From Methanocorpusculum sp. MCE (GTDB taxonomy: Archaea; Halobacteriota; Methanomicrobia; Methanomicrobiales; Methanocorpusculaceae), in NCBI GenBank assembly GCA_003315675.1, contig NIZU01000109.1:1-30537 (forward strand): 30,537 bases of DNA, written 5' to 3'. Position numbers and translations under genes: made by a program. The notes beneath the pieces were generated by a model that saw only the letters and a program-made list of their open reading frames with translations, did no database searches and was not told where the DNA came from. Position 1 is the first letter of the stretch. The number at the start of each line of letters is the position of its first letter. Below, piece by piece: positions 1 through 7,949 of this stretch.

Positions 1-592
1 GGGATTGGAGGAAGGTTGACCGGAAATGGGTAACGTCATTCACATTTCCAGCTTTCACCGTTACGCCGATCGGTACATTGATCGGGTGAGCAAGTTCGGT
101 GATCCCAAGAGTTATCTGCAGTTTATCTGGTCGATGATCACGACTGTAGCCGTATTTCCCCAAAGGTGAAGCACTGCCGTGAAGAACAAGACTTGTCCAG
201 TCGAGATTTACGTCGGTGTGCTCGAACTGACAGCTGGAAAATATTCTCTCCTGGAGTCCGGAGATGATGAATGCACTGTTTTGCCCGAGCATTTCCAGAA
301 GACGATACAGCGTTTTTCCCGTGAACGAAGGGAGATTATAGTATTCTCTGGTTTCCGGCTGCATGAGCCAGGAATGAGCTCTTTTGATGCTGAAGTTGTC
401 GCTGAGTTTGTAGGCGGCGAGGGCTTTGATCAGGGTGGAGATGCCGATTCCTTTCTTTTTCAGCGGGGAGAAGAGGGAGACAAGGTCAAGGGAGGTGAAC
501 ATTTTTTCGCTGAGGAGGAGCGGGCCAATCGGAAAAGATATGTGTGGAGTGGGTGTAATATTGAGTGTCTCTGTGAAGCGGTTAGTTTTCAT
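1..592 (-). CDS. IS1634/IS4-type transposase, N-terminal part (cut by window edge)
   Basis: The minus strand is open from an ATG at 592 to the window edge, giving about 197 codons with no stop. The protein starts MKTNRFTETLNI and contains DWTSLVLHG, then KYGYSRDHRPDKLQIT and later IGVTVKAGNVND. That is the pattern of IS1634-family DDE transposases of the IS4 superfamily, where the Asp of DWTS is the likely first catalytic acid and the RSRDHRPD-like block follows it. The rest of the catalytic core and the stop lie outside the window, so intactness cannot be judged. The plus-strand reading frames over the same bases are its shadows. It marks a mobile element at the left end of an accessory segment. 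The family call is from remembered motif patterns and is fairly secure; the exact element is not identified. Confidence 0.8.
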   Translation of the reverse strand, partial: MKTNRFTETLNITPTPHISFPIGPLLLSEKMFTSLDLVSLFSPLKKKGIGISTLIKALAAYKLSDNFSIKRAHSWLMQPETREYYNLPSFTGKTLYRLLEMLGQNSAFIISGLQERIFSSCQFEHTDVNLDWTSLVLHGSASPLGKYGYSRDHRPDKLQITLGITELAHPINVPIGVTVKAGNVNDVTHFRSTFLQS

Positions 593-679
593 TTTGGTCA
601 ATTTAAATTGACGCCTGACAGGGACTAGTTTTCTCTTTTGTTGCGTTTACGAGATGTTTGAATGAGGGCTATATTGCCA

Positions 680-725
680 ACTGTCAAAGTCAGGGGATAA
701 AGATGACTGGTGACACCCTGACAGT
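680..725. repeat. Imperfect inverted repeat upstream of the transposase
   Basis: ACTGTCA (680-686) and TCAGGG (690-695) are mirrored by CCCTGACAGT (716-725), giving a broken inverted repeat with a loop of about 20 bases. It lies 88 bases upstream of the transposase start. It could hold the terminal inverted repeat of the insertion sequence, or be a hairpin limiting transcription into the element. The other end of the element is not in the window, so the terminal repeat cannot be confirmed. The bases from 593 to 849 otherwise contain no gene I can support. Confidence 0.35.
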
Positions 726-849
726 AGAACAATAACGTCTCACCAAAAATTTGATTTGGATCCTTGATAAAACAATGATGATCCTGTACTTTAGCTTAGA
801 TATTGAATTGATTTTTTCATCATCAATACTGAAATATGACAAAAAATAA

Positions 850-1476
850 TTATAATGAGTATTTTTTAATCAGATTGATTGCCAATTCACAATTTAATAA
901 TTTGTTCATGGCAGTGAACCACATCTGTTGGATTCTTGTCCGTCCGAAAAAAAGGATTGTGTATATCTCCCCTCTTTGCAAACCTGAAAATAATACGGCC
1001 AAACTCAATGCTAGAGTTTTTTTATCAGATAATGATGGCAGTTGCTCTTTTTTTTGCTCGTATGCTAGTTGTATCTCCAAAATTGTAATTAATTCCGTAA
1101 GAAATTTGGGATTTGTGAGGGGGATGTCAGCTTTTGGGCTGTTTAAAAAACCGATTTCATAAAATATTTCTTTTTTCAGTTCGTCATTAAATACCAGGCG
1201 GTTTAATGCAGGGGGAATAATGATATTCTTCATTTGATCAAAAAAAGGATCATCTGCTATCTGTCTAAATTCTGTGTCGATTGTTTCTAATAATTCCTGA
1301 ATTAAGGCATTTTTATTTTGAAAGTACCAATAAATTGCCCCTTTTGTAGCTCCAAGCTTTTTTGCGACATCATCCATTGTAAGTTTGTCATATCCAGATT
1401 CTGCCATCACCTCTAATGCTGCAAGAACAATCTTCCTTTTTGCCTCATCTTTATACTGGGGAATGGGTTTCGGCAT
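850..1476 (-). CDS. TetR/AcrR-family transcriptional regulator
   Basis: This 208-residue protein has the typical TetR N-terminal DNA-binding domain at residues 10-57. It reads KRKIVLAALEVMAESGYDKLTMDDVAKKLGATKGAIYWYF when taken in pieces, with the recognition helix around GATKGAIYWYF. The C-terminal 150 residues form the variable ligand-binding and dimer region and show no further recognisable motif. The gene is transcribed away from the methyltransferase operon starting at 1613. The shared intergenic region contains a 17-base palindrome (1544-1560) suited to a TetR dimer, so it probably represses both itself and that operon in response to an unknown small molecule. It is AT-rich with long A/T runs, unlike the trp genes downstream, consistent with acquisition by transfer. 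The family call is secure; the ligand is unknown. Confidence 0.93.
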   Translation of the reverse strand: MPKPIPQYKDEAKRKIVLAALEVMAESGYDKLTMDDVAKKLGATKGAIYWYFQNKNALIQELLETIDTEFRQIADDPFFDQMKNIIIPPALNRLVFNDELKKEIFYEIGFLNSPKADIPLTNPKFLTELITILEIQLAYEQKKEQLPSLSDKKTLALSLAVLFSGLQRGEIYTILFFGRTRIQQMWFTAMNKLLNCELAINLIKKYSL

Positions 1477-1534
1477 ATTACAGTATTTATTTGTGATTAT
1501 TTGTATAACTATTTGGTCACGTTAACATCCTCGA

Positions 1535-1584
1535 TTTATTTATACATACTGTGCGTATGTTATTTATACCTGCGTTGAGTATGT
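1535..1584 (+). promoter_or_regulatory. Methyltransferase operon promoter with TetR-type operator
   Basis: A perfect 6+5+6 palindrome, ACATACTGTGCGTATGT, spans 1544-1560. It overlaps an AT-rich TATA-like stretch, ATTTATTTATA, at about 1534-1544. A second TATA-like stretch (TTATTTATAC) and another GTATGT half-site (1579-1584) follow. The position between two divergent genes, one of them TetR-type, makes this the natural operator. Binding here would block access to the TATA element. The palindrome is seen directly; its regulatory role is inferred. Confidence 0.6.
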
Positions 1585-1612
1585 TGTCTATCAAAAAAAT
1601 ATGAGGTATGCT

Positions 1613-2551
1613 ATGATCAATGACAACGAAAATATAAGAACAACCAAAGGTTCCAGTAAAATGGCCGAAGGAATAGCACTGCAGCGTCTCGCTGAATCAC
1701 AACTGCCTGAGGATATACGCATTTTTTGTGATCAGTATGCTACTTATTTTATAAATCGTCATGTACTTGAATGGGCAAAGGAACATCCGATTGAAGCTAA
1801 GGTAATGGCAGAAGAGTACGAAAGGAAGATGCAGGGCTGGAGCAACTCAATCCGTGCAAGAATACGTTATTTTGACGACATAATACAGAACGCCGCCACA
1901 GATGGATTCAGGCAACTGGTAATTCTCGGAGCAGGTTATGATACAAGGGCATATCGGATTGACTCTTTGAAAAATGAGATAAAGGTGTTTGAAGTTGACA
2001 ATCTATCGACGATTAAGAGAAAAAAAGAAATTATAAAAGAAATATTTGGAAAATTCCTCTCTCATGTGACATTTGTACCTTTTGACCTTGAAGACGGCAA
2101 TTTGTGGGAACAGATGAAAACAGCCGGCTATTCTCCTGATTTAAAGACTTTGTTTATTTTAGAAGGGCTTTTAATGTATCTATCATATGATGCTGTTTTC
2201 AATCTTTTTTCAGGAGTTGCAAGAAATTCCTGTGAAAAGAGCTTAGTTCTGTTTGATTTCATCCCTAAGTCGCTTGCAGACGGAACGTCTGATAGTGAGG
2301 GAGGAGATAATATCAGACTATGTACGGCCGCCGCAGGTGAGCCTCTGCTTTCCGGTTTTGCCGATGGAGAGGTGCAAATATTTCTTTCAGAACTGGGCTT
2401 TTCAAATGTTAAGGTAATCCATTCTGGTTTATACAGAGAAATGTATTATAATGGTAAAAATACCGAACGCCTAGTATCCAGTCTTCTTTTCTTGGCATCT
2501 GCATCAGTTGGTAATTATTCTGAGTTTGAAAAGGAGGAAGCTTGTGAATGA
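1613..2551 (+). CDS. Class I SAM-dependent methyltransferase, PPM1/LCMT-like (TIGR00027-type)
   Basis: This 313-residue protein is likely an S-adenosylmethionine-dependent O-methyltransferase. SAM motif I appears as LGAGYDTRAYR at residues 105-115, the form typical of the leucine carboxyl methyltransferase-like (PPM1) family. It is followed by the acidic FEVDN motif and by LFILEGLLMYL. The ATG at 1613 is preferred over the in-frame ATG at 1601, because the Shine-Dalgarno-like GAGGT (1603-1607) lies inside the longer version at correct spacing for 1613. It is the first gene of an operon with a small Cys-rich protein and an alpha/beta hydrolase, divergent from a TetR regulator. The substrate cannot be told from sequence. 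Methyl transfer plus a hydrolase suggests modification of a small molecule or an ester, but that is inference. Confidence 0.85.
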   Translation: MINDNENIRTTKGSSKMAEGIALQRLAESQLPEDIRIFCDQYATYFINRHVLEWAKEHPIEAKVMAEEYERKMQGWSNSIRARIRYFDDIIQNAATDGFRQLVILGAGYDTRAYRIDSLKNEIKVFEVDNLSTIKRKKEIIKEIFGKFLSHVTFVPFDLEDGNLWEQMKTAGYSPDLKTLFILEGLLMYLSYDAVFNLFSGVARNSCEKSLVLFDFIPKSLADGTSDSEGGDNIRLCTAAAGEPLLSGFADGEVQIFLSELGFSNVKVIHSGLYREMYYNGKNTERLVSSLLFLASASVGNYSEFEKEEACE

Positions 2552-2582
2552 AAGCAGCTTATATGAAATTGTGTTGTTGTGA
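2544..2582 (+). other. 12-codon ORF ending in UGA, in frame with the next gene
   Basis: AAGGAGG at 2530-2536 sits just upstream of GTG 2544, which opens a frame reading MNESSLYEIVLL and ending at UGA 2580-2582. The frame then continues without another stop as RRLQG into the ATG (2598) of the Cys-rich protein. The combined helix-like stretch before and after the UGA looks like one continuous amphipathic N-terminus. This may be a nonsense mutation with re-initiation at 2598, or a tiny leader peptide. Confidence 0.4.
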
Positions 2583-2597
2583 CGGAGGTTGCAGGGC

Positions 2598-2852
2598 ATG
2601 ATAAGAGAGGTGAAGAGGCGTACCGGCTCATTTTTGAATCCTGATTATATTGCAGGAAGGGCAACTGGTACATGTTGCTGGGGATGCGCAAAACGGTATG
2701 ACTGTCCGCTGGAATCTACCGGACGGAGATGTACACGTGATCACAACATTTGTGAAGTATGTACATGGTGGAATGAAAGGGGTTGTATTTTGTTTGAGAT
2801 TGACAGGGATTTTTTTAAGGATGTGATGAAAAATGCCAATTGCAAATGTTAA
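2598..2852 (+). CDS. Small Cys-rich protein, unrecognised
   Basis: This 84-residue protein belongs to no family I recognise. It contains nine cysteines in a 60-residue stretch: CCWGC, a lone DC, RRC, then ICEVC and GC, and a C-terminal CKC. That arrangement suits zinc or iron-sulfur binding. GGAGG at 2584-2588 lies 9 bases before ATG 2598, which decides this start over the upstream in-frame TTG. The last 20 bases overlap the start of the hydrolase at 2833, implying translational coupling. Just upstream, a second Shine-Dalgarno and GTG at 2544 lie in the same frame but are separated by a UGA, so an ancestral longer N-terminus of about 102 residues may have been cut. Its placement between a methyltransferase and a hydrolase suggests it works with them, perhaps as a metal-binding partner. 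Confidence 0.7.
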   Translation: MIREVKRRTGSFLNPDYIAGRATGTCCWGCAKRYDCPLESTGRRCTRDHNICEVCTWWNERGCILFEIDRDFFKDVMKNANCKC

Positions 2853-3588
2853 CGGTATCAATATATATTTCGAGGTTCACGGTGTTGGTGAACCTCTTCT
2901 TATGATGCAGGGGCTTGGATTCGAAATATCTTCGATGGTCACTGAACCGGGAAGATCGAGATATCTCGACAAATTCGCCGCCGGATACCGGGTTATTGTA
3001 TATGATTGCCGCGGTGTTGGACGAACCGATAAACCAGACGTTCCCTACACAATAGAAATGATGGCCGACGATGCCGTCGGTTTGATGGATGCGCTGGGGA
3101 TTTCAAAAGCTCATATTATGGGAACATCAATGGGGTCTCAGACAGCACAGATAATAGCCGCAAAATATCCCGAAAGGGTAATTAGCCTCATTCTCGTTGT
3201 TGGGTTCAGTCGTGCCCTGCCTGTGATGCGAATCATTGGCATTGCCGCAACAATGATTCCCGGGGTAAAAGAGAAGATGACTGGATGGGTGTATGAACAG
3301 AGATATCCACCAACTCCGGCATCATTTAAACGAATGACAGGTGCTGCAAACAGATGCGATACCCGCCCACTGCTTGGTCGGATAAAATGTCCGGTACTTA
3401 TCGTCAGCGGAAAAAATGATAAAATCATCCCGATGAAAATTACACGCGAGCTGGTTGGTGGTATTCCAAAATCTAAACTTGTCCTTGTGGATGGTGATCA
3501 CCTGTTTTCTGCTACAAACCCCGATCTTTTAATAACACCTGCTCTTTCCTTCCTTTCAGAAACCGGTGAAAAAAAACACCACAAGTAA
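2833..3588 (+). CDS. Alpha/beta-fold hydrolase
   Basis: This 251-residue protein has a complete catalytic triad for the alpha/beta hydrolase fold. The nucleophile elbow is GTSMGS with Ser99, the acid is Asp196 in SGKNDKIIP, and the base is His223 in VDGDH. The oxyanion-side region is GLGF near residue 28, and YDCRGVGRTDKP (58-69) is a hallmark strand-turn of the family. The cap between residues 125 and 175 is short. The start overlaps the Cys-rich gene by 20 bases, so it is the third gene of the TetR-controlled operon. Members hydrolyse esters, lactones or similar small molecules; the substrate here is unknown. No signal peptide is visible, so it should act in the cytoplasm. Confidence 0.9.
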   Translation: MPIANVNGINIYFEVHGVGEPLLMMQGLGFEISSMVTEPGRSRYLDKFAAGYRVIVYDCRGVGRTDKPDVPYTIEMMADDAVGLMDALGISKAHIMGTSMGSQTAQIIAAKYPERVISLILVVGFSRALPVMRIIGIAATMIPGVKEKMTGWVYEQRYPPTPASFKRMTGAANRCDTRPLLGRIKCPVLIVSGKNDKIIPMKITRELVGGIPKSKLVLVDGDHLFSATNPDLLITPALSFLSETGEKKHHK

Positions 3589-3622
3589 CCGCAAACCGTG
3601 TTGATATGTTACGAGATATCTA

Positions 3623-3638
3623 GAGGGTTTTTCCCCTC
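3623..3638 (+). terminator. Hairpin after the hydrolase operon
   Basis: GAGGG (3623-3627) and CCCTC (3634-3638) form a 5-bp stem around TTTTTC, followed by ATTTTACTACTT. It stands 35 bases after the hydrolase stop and is a modest candidate terminator for the accessory operon. Confidence 0.4.
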
Positions 3639-3978
3639 ATTTTACTACTTGGGGTGGAGGATGAATTCATCTCATTCAGAAACCCGGACAAATGCATTTG
3701 ATAATCCATGACTTAAGGTGTTAATTAAATCCCGATGCTCTATGTGGTCAAGGCGATGATGCAGGATAAAGGTGACCGTATGGGTGCCCTTAAGATTTCG
3801 CTGCAGTAATGGTGACGTTTATTCTAGTCGACACACTGACGGAGTATTCCTTGCATGCTGTTAAACATCGATAAATTGTCAGAATATCGTTTCATTGGGT
3901 GTTCTCGTCTCATTTTCCCGAGATTTTTGGGATAATTATGGGATGTTTTTTTTATTTTACGGCACGCGCAATTTAAAC
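3639..3978. other. Intergenic stretch with no supported gene
   Basis: Only very short frames are present, for example 16 codons from 3661 and 24 codons from 3735 to 3809, none with a convincing ribosome binding site. A T-rich run (TGTTTTTTTTATTTT, about 3943-3957) preceded by CCCGAGATTTTTGGG resembles an archaeal terminator, so a short RNA or gene remnant ending here is possible. I see no tRNA, rRNA or CRISPR signature. Confidence 0.4.
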
Positions 3979-4008
3979 TATATGTACAGTAAAGTGTATA
4001 TATGTACA
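3979..4008 (+). promoter_or_regulatory. trp operon promoter with two TGTACA TRP boxes
   Basis: The 10-mer TATATGTACA occurs twice, at 3979-3988 and 3999-4008. The palindromic TGTACA cores therefore lie exactly 20 bases apart, about two helical turns, on the same DNA face. TGTACA is the TRP box bound by the archaeal repressor TrpY in Methanothermobacter. The second copy merges with a TATA element (GTATATATG, 3996-4004), which would put transcription start near 4027-4032 and leave a leader of about 45 bases before trpE. Repressor bound here would block TBP/TFB. No trpY-like gene is visible in this window. Box identity is by recognition; occupancy is inferred. Confidence 0.75.
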
Positions 4009-4072
4009 ACAGACAACAATTATTGTAAATTATGCAATCAATCAATACGAATCGGATGGTGATGCCGGTGGA

Positions 4073-5600
4073 ATGGAAACTGGTATAATCGGGGAATATG
4101 GTCCAAATCCGGTCTTTCCCTCAAGAGAGGAATTACCTGAACTCAAAAAGACCTTAACGGCCAATACGCTGATTCCCGTTTATACTACCTTTACCGACCC
4201 GGGAATCTCGCCTGCCTCTGCTTATGAGGCATTCAGAGGAGAATACGGTTTTCTCCTCGAATCGATAGAAGGGAATGAACGCAATGCACGATACTCGGTC
4301 CTTGGGACCGGTCTTCTGATGCATGTAACTGCCGATCCTGGGATCAGCATTTCCGGAAAATACACCCCTGCAAAAGGAATTGAAGGTCGGGACGCGTCCG
4401 CGGAATCACTCAACGAACTGTTACGCTGCATCGAGTATCAAAGTCCGGACATTCCCTGATATGCCGGCGGTCTTGCCGGATACATCTCGTATGATCTGGC
4501 GCTCAAGACCCTTAGTGTTCCCGGCATCAAAGAAAAACCGCGTGATTTTCCTCTTGCCGAGTTCATGATGCCGGAAGAGTATGTCGTATTCGATCATGTT
4601 CGGGGAACCATTACCATTCTCAGGTTTTTATTTGGTGAAGATCCCGAAAACATCAAATCTGGATATACCGAGGCTCTTCGTCAGATCTCCGCAGCAAAAA
4701 AAACTCTCTGCGAGCTGGCGTCCCTTGAAGAGAAACTCCCGTGCGAAAACATGGGCAAAGCAGGATCAACGTATACATCCGGCCTATCGGAAACCGAGTT
4801 CGAAGATCTCGTGAGATCTTCAAAAGAGTACATTCTCAATGGTGATATCTTCCAGGTTGTCATATCGAAACAATGCGCTGTCTCCTATGACGGCGATCCC
4901 TTCAAGATATATCGGCAGATGAGAAGACTGAACCCAAGTCCCTATATGTATTTCATGGACTTCTCCGACAAACAGGTCATCGGTGCAAGTCCCGAGATGC
5001 TGATCAAAGTGGAAGGACGGCAGGTCACCTCGGTTCCAATCGCCGGTACCAGAAAACGTGGGAAGGATGCAAAAGAGGATCTCGAACTGGAAAAGGAACT
5101 CTTAGCCGATAAAAAAGAGTGCGCCGAGTATTTGATGCTTGTCGATCTTTCGAGAAACGATATCGGCCGCGTCTCAAGATACGGAAGTGTTCGGGTGACC
5201 GGGTTTTATGTCCGTTGAAAAATTCTCCCATGTGCAGCATATCGTTTCGACCGTTGAGGGGGTCCTTTCGGACGACCAGACGCCATTTGATGCCTTCATG
5301 TCGTGTTTCCCTGCCGGCACCGTTTCCGGAGCGCCGAAAATTCGCGCCATGCAGATCATAAACGAACTAGAACTGACATCCCGCGGGCCGTATGCCGGGG
5401 CCGTCGGCTATATTGGCTTCAATGGAAATCTGGATCTTGCGATTTTAATCCGGACCGTTGTGGTAAAAGACAAAACTGCGTATTTCCAGTCCGGAGCAGG
5501 CATCGTTGCGGATTCGAATCCTGCGTCCGAATTTACCGAGTCGGAAAATAAGGCCGCAAGCATGAAGGCCGCCATCGAATCAGCGGGTGAAAACTCATGA
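4073..5600 (+). pseudogene. trpE: Anthranilate synthase component I, disrupted by UGA and a frameshift
   Basis: TrpE joins with TrpG to make anthranilate from chorismate and glutamine. The feedback-binding LLES motif is at residues 61-64. The frame then hits UGA at 4457-4459 (codon 129), directly before YAGGLAGYISYD, which is the expected continuation in the same frame. The chorismate-binding region follows (SVPIAGTRKRG, then LVDLSRNDIGRVS). At TTTT 5204-5207 one extra T shifts the frame; dropping it restores FMSVEKFSHVQHIVSTVEG and the C-terminal PAGTVSGAPKIRAM block to the stop at 5598-5600. The repaired length is about 508 residues, normal for the family. The stop overlaps trpG by ATGA. 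As read, no full TrpE is made, unless restart at ATG 4565 and frameshifting give fragments. Either decay or sequence error; two independent lesions favour decay. Confidence 0.9.
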
Positions 5601-6175
5601 ACGTTCTGGTAATCGACTGTTACGACTGTTTCACCTACAATCTCTGTCAGCAGATAGGGTATCTCGGGGGAAAGCCGCTCGTTGTTAAAAATGACCGCCG
5701 GAGTGATCTTCCAGACCCGTCGGAATTTGACCGTATCGTTCTCTCTCCGGGTCCCGGGAAACCGGAGGACTCAGGACTTTGTCTGGAGATTCTGGACACC
5801 TATGCAGAAGAGATCCCGACACTCGGGATATGCCTTGGGCATCAGGCGATATGCCACTTCTTCGGAGGAAAAGTCATCCGGACCGGAAAACCGGTGCACG
5901 GCATGACCTCCGAGATCCTGCACGACGGGACCGGTCTCTTTGCCGGGGTGGAAAATCCTTTCAGGGCAACCAGATATCACTCGCTTGCCGCTGAAGAGTC
6001 GTCCCTGCCCACCTGTCTGTCGGTTTCGGTACGAAGCAAAGCTGACGGGATGATCATGGCAGTTTCCCACACAGAGTATCCGGTGTTCGGTCTCCAGTTC
6101 CATCCCGAAAGCCTCCTCACGGACTCGGGCGACAAAATCATGAAAAATTTTCTGGACATAGGAGTGGTTCGATGA
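5597..6175 (+). CDS. trpG: Anthranilate synthase component II (glutamine amidotransferase)
   Basis: This 192-residue class I glutamine amidotransferase supplies ammonia to TrpE. The oxyanion loop is LSPGPGKPED (49-58), the nucleophile is Cys79 in GICLGHQAI, and the catalytic His and Glu lie in FHPESLLT near the C-terminus. The length is standard and there is no fusion to TrpE or TrpD. Its ATG overlaps the trpE stop (ATGA), and its own stop overlaps trpD in the same way, so translation is coupled through the operon. The reading frame is intact even though its partner trpE is broken. In the absence of TrpE it would have no known partner in this operon, although amidotransferases of this type can serve aminodeoxychorismate synthases elsewhere. 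Confidence 0.95.
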   Translation: MNVLVIDCYDCFTYNLCQQIGYLGGKPLVVKNDRRSDLPDPSEFDRIVLSPGPGKPEDSGLCLEILDTYAEEIPTLGICLGHQAICHFFGGKVIRTGKPVHGMTSEILHDGTGLFAGVENPFRATRYHSLAAEESSLPTCLSVSVRSKADGMIMAVSHTEYPVFGLQFHPESLLTDSGDKIMKNFLDIGVVR

Positions 6176-7194
6176 TCGCAGAATGCATAAAGAAAGTATC
6201 GTCACGTTCTGATCTGAGTATTTTCGAGGCGAAAGGATCAATGCAGGATATCATGTCGGGAAATGCTGCAGACAGTCAGATCGGAGCCTTTCTAACGGCC
6301 CTTGTTATGAAGGGCGAGACAAGTGCCGAGATCGCGGCTTTTACATCCGTGATGCGGGAGAATGCAGTCCAAATCGCTCCGAAACGAAACGGCCTGCTCG
6401 TTGACACCTGCGGCACGGGAGGCGACGGGAAAAACACCTTCAACATCAGTACGGCCGCGGCTTTTACTGCGGCTGGCGCCGGAGTGACAGTCGTCAAGCA
6501 TGGAAACCGGGGAACAACCAGTAAGTGCGGATCCGCCGATGTTCTGGAAGCACTCGGAGTACAAATCGATCTCTCCCCGGAAAGGGTGTGTGCAATCATT
6601 GATGAAAACGGGATAGGATTTATGTTTGCCCAAAGCCATCATCCTGCTATGAAGTATGCGGGCAGGGTCAGAAAGGAGATCGGTATCCGCAGTTTCTTCA
6701 ATCTTATCGGCCCTCTCTCGAATCCTGCCGGAGCGGATGCCCAGTTACTTGGAGTCTATGATGCTTCACTCACGGAAAAGATCGCGGAGGTTCTCAATAT
6801 TCTTAGCACAAAAAGGGCAATGGTTGTTCACGGTGACGGATATGACGAGATAACTACGACCGGCATTACCCTGGTATCTGAGGTGAATGAAGGTCAGGTC
6901 AGAAGTTATTCTCTTGACGCATCAGCCTTCGGTTTCCCGAAAGCTGATGCCGCCTCCCTCTTTGGAGGGGATCCTCAGTACAATGCCCAAATAATCAGAT
7001 CGGTTCTGTCGGGAATAGAATGGCCGAGAAGAGATATCGTCATCCTCAATGCCGCGGCTGCAATCTATCTCGGAGACAAGGCAGGGAGTATCGCTGACGG
7101 GATCAAATATGCGGAAAGATCCATTGACTCGGGCCGTGCGCTCGAGAGACTGGAGAATCTGATTCTCCTATCAGGGGGCAGAAATGATTCTTGA
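6172..7194 (+). CDS. trpD: Anthranilate phosphoribosyltransferase
   Basis: This 340-residue protein transfers the phosphoribosyl group of PRPP to anthranilate. The PRPP-binding GTGGDG loop is at residues 81-86, followed by NTFNIST and then KHGNRGTTSKCGSADVLEALG. All are invariant blocks of the TrpD family and sit at normal spacing. The length is typical and no lesion is visible. The start overlaps trpG (ATGA), and the 3' end overlaps trpC by 11 bases. The gene order trpE-G-D-C-F-B-A differs from the trpEGCFBAD order of Methanothermobacter. The gene is intact within a damaged operon. Confidence 0.95.
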   Translation: MIAECIKKVSSRSDLSIFEAKGSMQDIMSGNAADSQIGAFLTALVMKGETSAEIAAFTSVMRENAVQIAPKRNGLLVDTCGTGGDGKNTFNISTAAAFTAAGAGVTVVKHGNRGTTSKCGSADVLEALGVQIDLSPERVCAIIDENGIGFMFAQSHHPAMKYAGRVRKEIGIRSFFNLIGPLSNPAGADAQLLGVYDASLTEKIAEVLNILSTKRAMVVHGDGYDEITTTGITLVSEVNEGQVRSYSLDASAFGFPKADAASLFGGDPQYNAQIIRSVLSGIEWPRRDIVILNAAAAIYLGDKAGSIADGIKYAERSIDSGRALERLENLILLSGGRNDS

Positions 7195-7949
7195 TGACAT
7201 CTGCGCCCTTTCGCGAGAAAGGGCTGCCCTGCTTGACCCCTCGATCAGAAAAATCGCTGAAGAAATGGATCATGTTCCTCAAAGTCTCCTTAAATCTGTG
7301 AAAAAATGTCACGGTGAAAAAAATGCGGTTAACGCCGAGATCAAATACAAAACACCCTCGGACAAGACCCTTGCCTCAGAGCTGGATCCGGCTGACCTCG
7401 CCCGCCTGTATGAAGCAGGCTGGGCATGTGCCGTTTCCGTTCTGACGGAACCTGGCTACTTTTCGGGGAGTGCGGAAAATCTCACCAAAGCAAAATCCGG
7501 AACCCGGCTTCCGATCCTTAGAAAGGATTTCATCATCGATGAAAAGCAGATCTACGAAACCTATGCCTTGCAGGCCGACTCCGTGCTTCTGATAGCCGAT
7601 GTTCTGCAGGACCGGCTTGAAGAGTTCATCCTTCTCTGCCGGTCCTTGGATATCGAGCCGCTTGTCGAGGTCAGGAACCGGAAAGATACGGAAAATGCCG
7701 TAAAATCCGGGGCACTGCTGACAGGTATCAACAACAGGAATCTCTATGACATGTCGGTCGATACGAAGAAAACGACAGAGTTGTCGAGTCGCCTCCGGGA
7801 CGCGGGCCTCACCGTGATCTCCGAAAGCGGTATCAAAACGCCCGAGGATGTCCTTGGGCTGAAAAATATCTGTGAGGGATTTCTGATTGGAACCTCCCTC
7901 ATGAAATCCGCAAATCCGCAAAAACCCTGGAGGCATTCGTATGCGCGTG
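7184..7949 (+). CDS. trpC: Indole-3-glycerol phosphate synthase, C-terminus frameshifted
   Basis: TrpC closes the indole ring of the pathway. Catalytic Lys54 sits in AEIKYKTPS and Lys114 in LRKDFIID. GINNRNL and ISESGI follow, then the phosphate-binding GTSLMKSA, so the whole barrel is present. At the A-run 7920-7924 there are five A where six are expected. Adding one A gives KTLEAFVCA and a stop at 7947-7949, overlapping the trpF ATG at 7941 as coupled trp genes usually do. As written, the frame instead runs on to 8257 and appends about 110 residues of low-complexity, trpF-shadow sequence. The core enzyme could still fold and work with this tail, so function is uncertain rather than lost. 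The start overlaps trpD by 11 bases. Confidence 0.85.

Noticed and set aside
836..1162. Plus-strand frame opposite the TetR gene
   Set aside because: It is antisense to a well-supported TetR protein and shows no family features.
3824..4045. 73-residue minus-strand frame over the trp promoter
   Set aside because: Its composition (Cys, Tyr, Ile) follows the AT-rich DNA, it covers the TRP boxes and TATA, and no ribosome binding site is evident.
4457..4459. UGA reassigned to an amino acid genome-wide or selenocysteine
   Set aside because: UGA is the normal stop of trpG, trpE, btuC and nusA in this window, and the expected residue in trpE is not Cys. No selenocysteine element is visible after the UGA.
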